DNA of 64,000 bases from contig JAIUCV010000083.1 in NCBI GenBank assembly GCA_026724425.1, positions 620,001 through 684,000 on the forward strand, in the 5' to 3' direction. Shown in pieces: positions 52,346-63,923 of the stretch. Under the pieces are notes generated by a model. That model made no database searches. It saw only the letters and a program-made list of their open reading frames with translations, and was not told where the DNA came from. The translations under genes and the position numbers were made by a program. Position 1 is the first letter of the stretch, and every line of letters begins with the position of its first letter. Source of the DNA: Erythrophleum ivorense (taxonomy: Eukaryota; Streptophyta; Magnoliopsida; Fabales; Fabaceae).

Positions 52346-53907
52346 TGATGCATGCGTGGGTGTGGGATGTATGCAAGTAATAAAAACCCTAAGCAAAACA
52401 CGGTTGCAAGTGCACAACATGTTGTTGTAGTACTTAGGGGTCGATCCACAAGAGAATGCGAATTGCACACTACACATTTGTAAAGATTTGGTTAAGCTAA
52501 ATCATCAATATTTAAGGTTTTGTGTTTTGTTTTTGTAAAGGAAAGAAGTAAATAACAATGCAAACTGTACAAACAACATTATTGAACAAAAGACAATCCG
52601 CAAAAGACATAAGCCAAGTCGATGGAAAAGTTTGTTAAATCCGATTTCGATGAACTCAAAACACTAAGGTGTGGTCATCCACCTTTCGTGGCCCCGACCA
52701 CCTATGTTTCTAAAACCAATGGGCTCAGCTTTCGCATGGTCATTGTAATTAGGTAATGATTGCTCACAAAACTCCTTAGGTCTACTTTCATAGCCTAAGA
52801 CGAATTGCCCATCAAATATTAGGACCGGTGATATAACAAGCTTTTGGAGAGTATATCAACCTTAGATCAGGCCGCTAGTTAGCTACTCTAGCAACAAGCT
52901 CTAGGTATGAATAAAGATGGTGAACCATAAGGTTTCCCTTTCTTTAACAACCGATTCTCGAAGGCTTATCATGTCATGTCTTCTTTGAAAGATCCATGAT
53001 TCAATAACGAGTCTAAAGGAGTAGAGAGGATCTCATGGTTCTAGTGGAAGGAGGCGGAGTGATAGAGATCAAACCGCGGCTCTCCCATAGAGAGAAACCT
53101 CTAGACCTAGACTTAATACCAAAATATGCGAGTATGTACAAGATGCAAAAGGGAAAAAAAAGAACAAGGAGACCACCTAAGTGGCTCCGGTTTATTGACT
53201 GAAAAGATGAAGAGAGTTTCGAGTTGTGTTCTATGATATCGATACAAGAGGCTCAAAGCAAGTATATATAGGTGAGGGGAGGCTAGGTCGGCTGAGTTAA
53301 GGCGCAAAAGAGAAGAGGAAACTTTCCATTTCTTTTCCTCGCTCGAACTTGCTCACCGAGTCTTGAGTGAGGCGCGGCCGCTACCTTCAGATCGCGTGAA
53401 ATGGTGTGGGCTTGAGTCTTGATGAAGTCCAGGCTTGGCCTGCAGTGACCCGGTCCATTTCGCTTATCCAAGCTCCATGGGCTTCACTTACTCGCCAGAC
53501 GGACATGTCTTGGGAGAAAAAGATCATAGGCGGCATACCTACTCTAAATGGCCCAATTCTACTTTGCTGCGACGCATGACTCATTTATCTATCTTTCCAT
53601 ATAAATATCTCTTGATTTGGACGTCGGTAAGCCCCTTTTCCGCGGTCATCTTTCGGATGCTTCGATTCTGTCCGAATGCGGAAATCGGCTAACTTGAGTT
53701 TTGTTGAAGCTCTTGAATTGGGAACTTGCATGGATCATTGTTTGAAGTTCTTTTGCTCCATTTTGCCTTCTTTTTTCCATTTTGACCTGTTTGCTTTCTA
53801 AAACCACAATATACAAGAAAACTACCTTTTGGATACAAAATCATTATTATTAAGTAGGAAAACATAAGAAAAACCAAGGTAAAAACATGTAAAATATGGA
53901 TATATCA
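52346..53907 (-). mobile_element. Array LTR4 (1562 bp)
   Basis: Shared by units 3 and 4. TATA box on the minus strand at 53263-53270. It keeps the 14-bp segment near 52590 as LTR1 does, and has a private 19-bp deletion near 52745. Confidence 0.9.
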
Positions 53908-53922
53908 ACTCCCCCAGACTTA
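53908..53922 (-). promoter_or_regulatory. Polypurine tract, unit 4
   Basis: Minus strand TAAGTCTGGGGGAGT beside LTR4. Confidence 0.85.
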
Positions 53923-55235
53923 GCCTTTTGCTTGTCCTCAAGCAAACTAAGAAAGGAAAAGAGGTTTGAAAACATGAGAACTCTCAATGCATTTTGAAAA
54001 TCCATGTTAGCTTATGTTTTAGTAATCCACATGAAAAACGGTTTCGGCTTTGTGATGAGGGACATAAGTACTTACATTGAGTTTAGCAGTCATCCCAAAG
54101 TAACCCACACTCCATATGACCATCCGGGCTCACCTCCTTTGACTCCTTTAGTTTTTAAAGGTGTTGTCTCAACTAGGGGATATCGATCAAAGGGTTAATG
54201 ATCTCTTTCCCATCCTCTTGTGTTTACACACTTGTCTTGGCTCTTGTTTCACCTCTCTCTCTTCTCACTCCTTAAGTTTATTGATCCCTTTTTTAGGGTA
54301 GCAAGGTATTTTTTTATTCGACTTCTTCTCCTCTTTGTGGAGGTTTTTGATGGATCTTCCATAGACGCAAGTATTGATGGTTGTAGCCACCTAATCCCCG
54401 GTTACTTGGATCAAAAGGTCTTCCATATACGCGAGTATTGATGGTGGTTGCCACCTAATCCCCGGTTACTTGGACCTTGATGCTTTTTCTTAAAATTGGA
54501 GGAGAGAGAGAGGGGAAACCGAACTCACATAGACTTTCACTATTTGGTGAGGATGAGGAGTCGTGCCCTTTGTAAAACCAAGCCCCTAGCTGAGAAGGTT
54601 AAATTCATTTAGGTGCGGAGTCAAAGATGGATCCTCCATCGGCTTTTTGGAAATGTGACCATTTTTGGTAGACCGATCTGCTCAAAGTGTACATTGAATG
54701 AATGTGTTTCCAAATACTGTTTCAATGGTCACTTAAACGTTAGTGTAACATGGGTAGTTTCAAACAAAAGGTCATAATTCTCGGACAAAATTTTGACTCA
54801 ATAAAATGACTCAAAGAAAAATGAAAAATAAAGAGTCAAAAAGAACAAACTTGTTAGTAATCCCCCCAGACTTAACTTGCACCGTCCCGGTGGAAGCAAA
54901 TCCAATTAAGAGGGGTTGAAAAGAAAAGTGAATTTGATGGGAATGTGTTTTGGATTGTGTTACCAAAGTGTGACCATAGGTCATGAAGAACGGTTTTGCT
55001 TTGTTGAGGGACTCCAAGTGTGATATGACAGCATCAAATCATTCCTTAGATGGATTTGGTCGGTGAGTTTTCAATCTCCAGGTATGATTCCGGCCGGTTT
55101 GCAGTTTGGTCGTGTAAGGCTCATTTGTCGACCAAAAATGAGTGCTGGGAACCACATAACAAACCGTTAAGAATTTTATGAACGTGATTGAAATGTTACC
55201 GTCCAATATGATGTTTTAGAGCCGCTGGTGGAGTT

Positions 55236-55598
55236 TCAAGTGAGTTGGTCGAGCGGTTTTGAAAATTCTTGCATCGGGTGGATCCTTCGGTCGGCCGGAA
55301 GGTGATGTGAGGGACCACAGCGTGAACCGTGAACATTTCGCTGACTGATCTTGAAATTCCACCGACCAATCATATATTTTAGGAGCCGTGGTGAAGTTTG
55401 AGGCCAAACGAACGGGCGGTTTGAAAGATCCGTCACTTGGTGGTATATCCGAACGATTCGGAGAGAGTGCAATAGACCACAGCTCAAATGATGACGAATT
55501 CTCCGACCAAGCTTGAAATTCCGTCGACCAACCTCATATTTTATGACCACTGGAGAAGTTTGAGGCCAAACGGACGAGCGGTTTGAGAGTTTCTTCAC
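55236..55598 (-). repeat. 162-bp tandem repeats, unit 4, frame shifted at one end
   Basis: Same repeats as the other units, but one extra T near 55269 shifts the end of the minus-strand frame, leaving 120 codons. Confidence 0.65.
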
Positions 55599-55813
55599 AA
55601 AGTGGTCACTTCGGCTCCGGGAAGAGTTGTCTTGACTTCTTTGTGATTTGCTCGTTCGTCCCTTGATTTTCTTCTGGAATAATGATGTTGAAGCTCCAAG
55701 GATCCATCTCCAGCTGGTGGTATCTCCATGCCGTGATTTTGGTTTTGCCGGCCTTTGGGTGCATCGCTAGCGACCGGATGAGGCATCGTTGCATATCTCC
55801 TTATCCGTCAATA

Positions 55814-56027
55814 AGCGGCTGGAGCTGTAGGGAGCCGAGGAGCAAGGCAGTAGATAAGATAGAAGAAGGGGCCAGGCACCCGGTGGAGCAGAGGGGACGG
55901 TTAGGATAACGAACTTGAAACGCCCCCTATCAAGCAAAAAAGAAGCGGCTCTTTCTGCGGCGGGGTCACTATTGACTCTATTTATTATTATGGTAAATTT
56001 GTGTATCAAGATGTCAATCTGAGATCT
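55814..56027 (+). other. rps3: Captured mitochondrial DNA: rps3 intron end and exon 2 start
   Basis: This 214-bp segment is absent from the other three units, where CCGTCAATA joins TTTCTCC directly. From about 55983 it reads YYYGKFVYQDVNLR, which I recognise as the beginning of exon 2 of plant mitochondrial rps3, encoding ribosomal protein S3. The preceding 170 bp have the purine-rich, GC-richer look of plant mitochondrial DNA and would be the 3' end of the group II intron known at this position; the intron-exon join would lie at about 55981/55982. There is no target duplication and the junctions show at most one or two bases of homology, which fits end-joining repair. It is a non-functional nuclear copy (NUMT). 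Confidence 0.8.
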
Positions 56028-56217
56028 TTTCTCCGTCCTATCTTTTGGATTTGCCAACCAACATGGTGTTGTTTGGTCGCCTGTGAAGTTTGGTGGACTT
56101 TGGTCGAGCCGTTTGTGAGATGGTCGGTTGGGGGCTCCTCCTCACTCGTGTGGGCGGGAAAATGGTACCGGACTTGATATCTCCCATTTGACTCGACCGT
56201 TGAGTGATTTTCTTCGA

Positions 56218-56317
56218 CCGATTTGGCTCTGTAATCCTCCTTTAGCATCCCAATGTCTTGACCGCATCCGATTTGGCTCCGTAATCCTCCTTTAGCATCC
56301 CAATGTCTTGACCGCAT
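56218..56317. repeat. 50-bp tandem duplication, unit 4 only
   Basis: Two copies (56218-56267 and 56268-56317) of a unit starting CCGATTTGGCTC and ending TTGACCGCAT, with one mismatch (T against C). Other units have one copy. Confidence 0.9.
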
Positions 56318-56574
56318 TGTTCGTGTGCCTTGAACAAGGGTGGGATGAGTGGGTGGGATGTGACCGGCTCATGAAGCATGCAAAACTCCTTTGATATTCT
56401 TCTTTGGCACTTAATCCTAAAACATGTTTATTTTGTTTTTGTGGATGTGATAAAATTCCCAAAAAATTCAAGTTAATGGTAAATAAAAACCAAAGCAAAA
56501 GTTAAAAAGAAAAATATGGGTTGCCTCCCATAAGCGCTAGTTTTAAGTCTTTATAGCTCGACTCCTTGTGTTCC

Positions 56575-57452
56575 TTAGGTGTTAGGCAAGTGTGGAGGCT
56601 GTAGGAAGCTCCTAGTACTGGATGGCTCCAAGTGCATCTTGTCTTGTAACACTTCCTTGATCAAGTAACCTTGTTGTGAGCCTTCTCCTCCACTTGTGTA
56701 CCGAAATTTTTTAGATGAGAAATCGGGAGGTGCAGCAACATAATAGTTGTCCTTGTCAACATTGGCTAGTGAGATCCTCCTGTTTGGCCAATCCATGATT
56801 GCTCCAGCTGTTGCTAAGAAGGATCTCCCAAGTAGAAGGGCTTGGTCTTCCGGATCCTCCATAGTAATCACATAGAAATCGGCTGGGATGATGCAATCTT
56901 CAAAGGAAAGTTGAACATCTTTTACCTTGCCAAGTGGTTTGAATAAAGAGCTGTTGGCAAGCTTTATGCCCATGTTGGTCCGCTCCATGGACTCAATCAA
57001 TCCCAAACTTCTTGCTATCACAGCCGGCATGAGGTTCACACTTGAACCGGAATCGCATAATGCATCATCAAAGTACCTGCCATTGATGGAACAATGTATA
57101 AGAAAGTAACCTGGGTCATGGAGCTTGTGTAGTGTCCTTGGCTTAGGCATTTCCTCTCTTGCTTCATTATACATCTTCTCCACCTCGGCTAAACTCCAAT
57201 CATGTGTCCATACAAAGTCTTGAAGGTAAGGGCTCTTGTTGCCAGCGACATCAAAGGCAAATTGCTAGGGAACCTTCTTGCCATGAAGTTGAAATCATCA
57301 ATGGTGTAATCCATTGATGAGCTCGCCTTCCTTTTCTCCTTAGGGACGGTTGGCTGTGAAGATCTTGGAGAAAGTGGTGTTCCTTCCGGCAACTTTCTTC
57401 CTCTTATCCTTGCTGTACCGCTTGCCTTGTCTCCTCTCATCTCATCCCAAAC
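56575..57452 (-). pseudogene. Unit 4 gag-protease, frameshifted and cut by element E
   Basis: The protease-containing frame (56575-57183) has LCDSGSSVNLMP and LLLGRSFLATAG intact. A one-base deletion near 57257 and small indels near 57420-57440 break the upstream coding region. Element E interrupts it at 57452; CAAAC (57448-57452) is the target duplication. Confidence 0.8.
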
Positions 57453-58291
57453 TGATGTGACTATGGACGAGCTTAGCAGCAAGGAGCAGGAAGGACAGCT
57501 TGTAGCTGCGGACCAGCTTGTAGCCGAGGAAGCATTAGCCGTTCCAACCGGCCCGATGACTCGATCACAAACTAAGTTACTCAACCAGACCGTTGGTTTG
57601 ATACTTAGTCACTTGGGCCAGTACAATGAAGAAGTTATTCAAACCACTTTGGTTTGTTTGGCCGCCCAAGAAAATTGGTAAAGGGACAAGTGTTCTTAAG
57701 GAGCTCTTTTTCCCTTCTAAGGTTTTGTCCCATTGGGTTATCCTTAGAAGGTTTTTAATGAGGCCTTGAGTTCACTTTCAAACCATCCCTTTATCAACTC
57801 CATTCGGCCCAGCCCATGCTTTATCCTTCACGCCAACATTACTTGAAGAAGTCATGTTTTCTTTTAAATTTTCAAACTTAGTCTTTGTCATTTATTTTGT
57901 GTAATTTTCGAGATTGGTCTTGGAGTTATGTTCCTTGACCTATCTCTCTCCCCTTCTCTCTTTATATTTCGAAACTGAAACATGAATAAAGTATCTAAGT
58001 CTTTTTATCAAAACCTCTATTTGTTCTTAGATCATTCGTTTGGGCTGCTCCCATCCGATCGTGAGTCTCCTTGTTCATCACTTGGAGTTTCATCATTCCT
58101 TTCTCTTTGAGATAGGAATCCGGAGTTTCTCAGACCTTCCACCGTCTGTTGAAGCAATCCGTTCATCTTCCCCTACCGTTTACCAATCGCAAATCCATTA
58201 TCTACCCTTCATCTTCCGCAAACCGTATTACACCGATCATTCCACCGTTTTACTTACTTCTATGTGCCGGTTTCTGGGTCGGATCCCATCA
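57453..58291 (+). mobile_element. Element E 5' LTR
   Basis: 839 bp, TGATGTGACT to GATCCCATCA, TATA-like motif at 57961-57969. Confidence 0.95.
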
Positions 58292-58293
58292 AG

Positions 58294-58305
58294 TGGTATC
58301 AGAGC
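58294..58305 (+). promoter_or_regulatory. PBS, element E (initiator tRNA-Met)
   Basis: TGGTATCAGAGC, two bases after the LTR. Confidence 0.95.
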
Positions 58306-58652
58306 ACAGATAGAAGCTAAGTAATTTTACTTTTATGTGTTTTTGCAACCGAACTGTTCTTGGTTTTGTTGACTGTTCATCTTCCGTTGTTGATCATATT
58401 GCTAGAAACATTTACATAATTATTTCTAGTCATTTCAGCATCATTTCTTCGATCCTTGTTCATCATATCCATCATCAGAATTTGTTGCATAATTTTAATA
58501 ATTTTATTTCGAATTCTTTTGATCATTTTCATTCATATATATCATCTAAAATTGTTTGCATAATTTTTAATTATTTGCATAATTATTTTCGGGTTGTTTG
58601 CATATTTATATTGAACAAGTAACTGCCGAGAGATTTTTTTGTCTTAGGTACC
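58306..58652 (+). other. Element E leader, AT-rich, intron-like
   Basis: 347 bp, ending TTTTTTTGTCTTAG, GTACC, ATG. Possible donor GCTAAGTAAT after the PBS. Strong T-richness and low coding potential fit a plant intron. Confidence 0.6.
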
Positions 58653-59879
58653 ATGGCGGGCAAAGACAAACCTGAGGATGAGGAGACCGAGTCAAGTAGC
58701 AACGCCTTGGATCAAGAGGCTATGATCGCCGCTCTTACCAAGCTGATGGATGAAAAGTTTACCGCTTTAAAAGAAGAGCTCAAGGGCAAAAAGAAACAAG
58801 GTCCGACCGAGGCAGAAGAGGTCCATGATCTTGAACTAGAACCTTCTCACAAGGTTCAGGATCCCCGGAGAAAACCCGCGGATGAACATGCCGAGACTTA
58901 TTACAGCAGCCACGGATACTCTTCTCGTGGGAGTCGCCGAAGGTCAAGACCTCTGAGGGAAGAACCGGATGCTATGGCCGCTAATCTTGGTAACTACAAG
59001 ATGAGAGTCCCGCAATTCTTCGGCAAGAATGACCCCGATGCTTATTTGGATTGGGAAAAGAAGGCGGAGTTAGTATTCACATACCAGAAGTATGTTGGTG
59101 TCAACTGTGTCAAGATAGCCGCAGCCGAGTTCTATGACTACGCTCTTAGCTGGTGGGATCAGACCGTTACGGCTAGAGTTCGTAGTGGAGCATATCCGAT
59201 TGAGACTTGGGAGGAAATGAAACGTGTGATGAGGCTTCGATTTGTTCCTAGTCACTATCACCGGGAGTTGTATTCCAAGTTGAGGAAGCTCACACAAGGC
59301 GCTCGTTCTGTTGAGGATTATTATCAGGAGCTTGAGGTCTTGTTGATACGAGCTAACGTTGTTGAGGAAAAAGAAGCCACTATATCTCGGTTTCTAGGAG
59401 GCTTAAACCGAGAGATACAAGATGTGGTTGAGATGCAACACTATAACGAGTTGGAAGAGATTCTACACAAGGCATTTTTGGTCGAACAACAAATTAAGAG
59501 GAAGGGTTCTTCGCGTTCGGGATCAGATTTCCGGAAACCCAGCTACCAAAGGGAGGTCAAATCAGTTTTCACGCCTAAGACCGAAGCTAAGTCACCCGGC
59601 TTTGTTCCAGAAAAGGGTAGAGTCCGAACTGATGGAGCTTCGACCGCAAGAACTCGTGATCTTAAATGTTACAAGTGTCATGGCTTAGGACACTATGCCA
59701 GTGAATGTGTCAACCGGAGGGTTATGATCATCAAAGATGATGGAGAAGTGGAGTCCGAAGAAGAGCCGGTAACGGAAACCGTTCGGGATACCGAAGCTTA
59801 TGAAGCGATACCGGTCAGTGGTCAGCTTCTTGTGGCAAGACGAGTTCTAAATGCTCAGGTCCGAACTGATGAGGCATAA
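58653..59879 (+). CDS. Element E gag, 408 aa, ended by TAA
   Basis: The frame encodes the charged N-terminus, gag core and zinc knuckle CYKCHGLGHYASEC, then stops at TAA (59877-59879), where B and D have a Glu codon. This lies between gag and protease. The change from GAG needs two substitutions. As it stands the product is a free gag protein with an intact knuckle. It is most simply a nonsense mutation; suppression to make gag-pol cannot be excluded but there is no direct evidence for it. Confidence 0.85.
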   Translation: MAGKDKPEDEETESSSNALDQEAMIAALTKLMDEKFTALKEELKGKKKQGPTEAEEVHDLELEPSHKVQDPRRKPADEHAETYYSSHGYSSRGSRRRSRPLREEPDAMAANLGNYKMRVPQFFGKNDPDAYLDWEKKAELVFTYQKYVGVNCVKIAAAEFYDYALSWWDQTVTARVRSGAYPIETWEEMKRVMRLRFVPSHYHRELYSKLRKLTQGARSVEDYYQELEVLLIRANVVEEKEATISRFLGGLNREIQDVVEMQHYNELEEILHKAFLVEQQIKRKGSSRSGSDFRKPSYQREVKSVFTPKTEAKSPGFVPEKGRVRTDGASTARTRDLKCYKCHGLGHYASECVNRRVMIIKDDGEVESEEEPVTETVRDTEAYEAIPVSGQLLVARRVLNAQVRTDEA

Positions 59880-62800
59880 CAGAGAGAAAACTTGTTCCAC
59901 TCAAGGTGTTTGGTAAAGGAAAAAGTGTGTAGTCTTATCATAGACGGAGGTAGTTGTACCAATGTGGCGAGTGAGACTATGGTACAAAAACTTGGGCTTC
60001 AACCGCAGAAATATCCGAGACCCTACAAGCTACAATGGTTGAACAACGAAGGAGAAATGAGTGTCAAGACTCAAGTGGTCGTACCTTTGTCCATTGGGAG
60101 CTACGAGGACGAAGTTCTATGCGACATATTGCCCATGGACGCTGGTCACATACTGTTGGGAAGACCTTGGCAATCCGATCGCCGTGTGATACATGACGGG
60201 TTCACCAACAAGTATTCTTTCACACACAAGGGCCGTAAAACCATTCTCATTCCATTGTCCCCTCGTGAGGTCTATGATGATCAAAAACAACTATCCAGCA
60301 AGGAAACCAGGTTAGATAAACAACCAAACTTCTTTATCAAGGCAAATCAGGTTAAACAAGCTATGCTCTCTAAACAACCCATGATTTTACTTGTTTTTAA
60401 AGAATCACTAATGAGCTTCTCTAACCTTGAGCCGGTTACCCCGAGCGAGATGACTAACCTTTTGCAGGAGTTTAAAGATGTGTTTCCAGAGGACAATCCA
60501 CAAGGTTTACCTCCTGTCCGTGGTATTGAACATCAAATTGATTTTGTTCCAGGATCCACTCTTCCGAATAGGCCAGCCTACCGCACCAACCCGGTTGAAA
60601 CCAAGGAGCTACAGCGACAAGTTGAAGAACTTATGGCTAAGGGACATATTCGCGAGAGTATGAGTCCTTGTGCTGTACCCGTTCTCCTTGTTCCTAAGAA
60701 GGATGGAACGTGGCGTATGTGCGTAGACTGCCGTGCTATCAACAGTATCACTGTAAAGTATCGCCATCCCATACCTCGTCTTGATGATATGCTTGATGAA
60801 TTGCATGGTTCTTGCATATTTTCTAAGATAGATCTTAAAAGTGGATATCATCAGATTAGGATGAAAGAAGGTGATGAATGGAAAACCGCATTTAAAACTA
60901 AGCATGGTTTATATGAATGGCTTGTTATGCCATTTGGTCTTACTAATGCACCTAGCACCTTCATGCGCTTAATGAATCATGTCCTTAGAGCATTCATTGG
61001 TCATTTCGTTGTTGTTTATTTCGATGATATCTTAGTTTACAGCAAGAATTTGACTGAGCATCTTGAGCATCTTGAATCCGTTTTGAATGTTCTTAGGAAA
61101 GAGCAGCTTTATGCTAACTTAAAGAAATGCACTTTTTGTACGGATAACCTTGTCTTTTTAGGTTTTGTTGTAAGTGCAGACGGCGTAAAGGTCGACGAAG
61201 AAAAGGTTAAGGCAATCCGCGAATGGCCGAGTCCTAAGACCGTTGGGGAAGTTCGGAGTTTCCATGGCCTAGCCGGGTTCTATCGGCGGTTCGTTAAGGA
61301 TTTTAGTACCTTGGCCGCACCTTTAACCGAAGTCATCAAAAAGGAAGTCGGATTTAAATGGGATAAGGCTCAGGAGGATGCATTTCAAGATCTTAAGGAT
61401 CGACTTACTAATGCCCCTGTTTTGACCTTACCTGACTTTGCTAAAACTTTTGAAATTGAGTGTGATGCCTCAGGTATAGGAGTCGGAGCTGTTCTCATGC
61501 AGGACAAGAAACCCATAGCTTTCTTTAGTGAGAAACTCGGTGGTGCAACTCTAAACTATCCGACGTATGACAAGGAACTCTATGCCTTGGTCCGCGCATT
61601 ACAAACTTGGCAGCATTACCTCTGGCCAAAGGAGTTTGTCATTCACACAGATCATGAATCACTTAAGCATCTTAAGGGCCAGCAGAAACTTAACAAAAGG
61701 CATGCCATGTGGGTTGAATTCATTGAGACCTTTCCCTACGTGATCAGGTATAAAAAAGGTAAGGACAATGTTGTAGCCGACGCATTGTCCCGGAGGTACA
61801 CTCTTCTTTCAACTCTTGATGCTAAACTTTTGGGTTTTGAACAGGTTAAAGAGTTGTATGATCTTGATTCGGATTTTTCTGATATTTTTAAAGATTGTGC
61901 TAAATTTTCCTCAGGCCGATATCATAAGCATGACGGGTTCCTCTTCTATGAGAACCGTCTTTGTGTGCCTAATTGTTCTCTTCGAGATCTTTTTGTCAGG
62001 GAAGCACATGGAGGAGGTCTCATGGGACACTTTGGCGTGGCCAAAACTCTTGAAGTGATGCGATCACATTTCCATTGGCCGCACATGGTCAGAGATGTGG
62101 AAAGAATCTGTGCCCGGTGCCCCACTTGTAAACAGGCTAAGTCTAAAGCTCAGCCGCACGGTTTGTATCTTCCTTTACCCATTCCTTCTCACCCATGGAC
62201 TGATATTTCAATGGACTTCGTGCTTGGTTTGCCTAGGACTAAAACTGGAAAGGATTCAATCTTTGTGGTTGTTGATAGATTTTCTAAGATGTCTCATTTC
62301 ATTGCTTGCCATAAAACCGATGATGCATCTCATATTGCCAATTTGTTCTTTAAAGAAGTTGTTCGTTTACATGGCATACCGCGCACCATTGTTTCTGATA
62401 GGGACACTAAGTTCCTTAGTTATTTCTGGAAGACCGTATGGTCTAAATTAGGAACTAAGTTACTATTTTCCACCACCTGTCACCCGCAAACTGATGGACA
62501 AACTGAAGTGGTTAATAGAACTCTAGGAACCCTCTTGCGCACCTTTGTTAAAAAGAACCTTAGAAGTTGGGATGAATGTTTGCCTCATATTGAATTTGCA
62601 TATAATCGTGCTTTGCATTCAGCTTCTAAGTTCTCGCCTTTTCAAATTGTTTATGGGTTCAATCCCATCTCTCCTTTGGATTTGATGCCTTTGCCTTTGA
62701 GTGACAGAGTTAGTACAGATGGAAAGCATAGGGCAGAAGTGATACAGAAAATCCATGAGCAAGCAAAGCAAAATATAGAAAAGAAAACCAAACAGTATGA

Positions 62801-63308
62801 GGAGTATGCAAACAAAGGCCGGCGCGAGCTAGTTTTTGAGGTTGGAGACAAAGTGTGGATACACTTGAGGAAGGAGCGGTTTCCAGCAGAAAGAAAATCC
62901 AAGTTGATGCCTCGGGTGGATGGACCATTTGAAGTCACAAAGCGGATCAACAACAACTCTTATCAAATCGACCTCCAAGGGAAGTATAACATAAGTCCGA
63001 GTTTTAATATTGCTGATCTTTCTCCTTTTCTTGCAGATGAAACAGATTTGAGGACAAATCCTTTTCAAGAGGGAGGGAATGATGTGACTATGGACGAGCT
63101 TAGCAGCAAGGAGCAGGAAGGACAGCTTGTAGCTGCGGACCAGCTTGTAGCCGAGGAAGCATTAGCCGTTCCAACCGGCCCGATGACTCGATCACAAACT
63201 AAGTTACTCAACCAGACCGTTGGTTTGATACTTAGTCACTTGGGCCAGTACAATGAAGAAGTTATTCAAACCACTTTGGTTTGTTTGGCCGCCCAAGAAA
63301 ATTGGTAA
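59880..63308 (+). pseudogene. Element E pol, in frame after the stop codon
   Basis: Open without interruption and in the same phase as gag: protease IIDGGSC, reverse transcriptase with HPIPRLDD and YFDD, RNase H, integrase HHCC and D-D-35-E region, GPF, and the 75-residue LTR-encoded tail. It has no start codon of its own near the beginning, so it would be expressed only by readthrough of the TAA. In RNase H, KRHARWVE of relatives is KRHAMWVE. Confidence 0.88.
63067..63079 (+). promoter_or_regulatory. Polypurine tract, element E
   Basis: AAGAGGGAGGGAA, one base different from B and D; the coding change is GGND for GGDD. Confidence 0.9.
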
Positions 63309-63918
63309 AGGGACAAGTGTTCTTAAGGAGCTCTTTTTCCCTTCTAAGGTTTTGTCCCATTGGGTTTTCCTTAGAAGGTTTTTAATGAGGCCTTGAGTTC
63401 ACTTTCAAACCATCCCTTTATCAACTCCATTCGGCCCAGCCCATGCTTTATCCTTCACGCCAACATTACTTGAAGAAGTCATGTTTTCTTTTAAATTTTC
63501 AAACTTAGTCTTTGTCATTTATTTTGTGTAATTTTCGAGATTGGTCTTGGAGTTATGTTCCTTGACCTATCTCTCTCCCCTTCTCTCTTTATATTTCGAA
63601 ACTGAAACATGAATAAAGTATCTAAGTCTTTTTATCAAAACCTCTATTTGTTCTTAGATCATTCGTTTGGGCTGCTCCCATCCGATCGTGAGTCTCCTTG
63701 TTCATCACTTGGAGTTTCATCATTCCTTTCTCTTTGAGATAGGAATCCGGAGTTTCTCAGACCTTCCACCGTCTGTTGAAGCAATCCGTTCATCTTCCCC
63801 TACCGTTTACCAATCGCAAATCCATTATCTACCCTTCATCTTCCGCAAACCGTATTACACCGATCATTCCACCGTTTTACTTACTTCTATGTGCCGGTTT
63901 CTGGGTCGGATCCCATCA
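63080..63918 (+). mobile_element. Element E 3' LTR
   Basis: 839 bp, inner 229 bp coding. Confidence 0.95.
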
Positions 63919-63923
63919 CAAAC

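Larger units (their letters stand above)
53923..56574 (-). other. Unit 4 internal 3' region with two private insertions
   Basis: Layout as in unit 2: 64-bp pair (54352-54476), second polypurine-like tract (54861-54874), 162-bp repeats. It also has the mitochondrial fragment (55814-56027) and a 50-bp tandem duplication (56218-56317) found in no other unit. Confidence 0.8.
57453..63918 (+). mobile_element. Element E: Ty3 CRM-like retrotransposon with one stop codon
   Basis: 839-bp LTRs at 57453-58291 and 63080-63918 with one difference noticed (near 57740/63367). Target duplication CAAAC (57448-57452, 63919-63923). Same family as B and D. Confidence 0.95.

Noticed and set aside
55814..56027. 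Chloroplast origin or a transposon footprint for the unit 4 insertion
   Set aside because: The encoded phrase fits mitochondrial rps3, and there are no terminal inverted repeats or target duplication.
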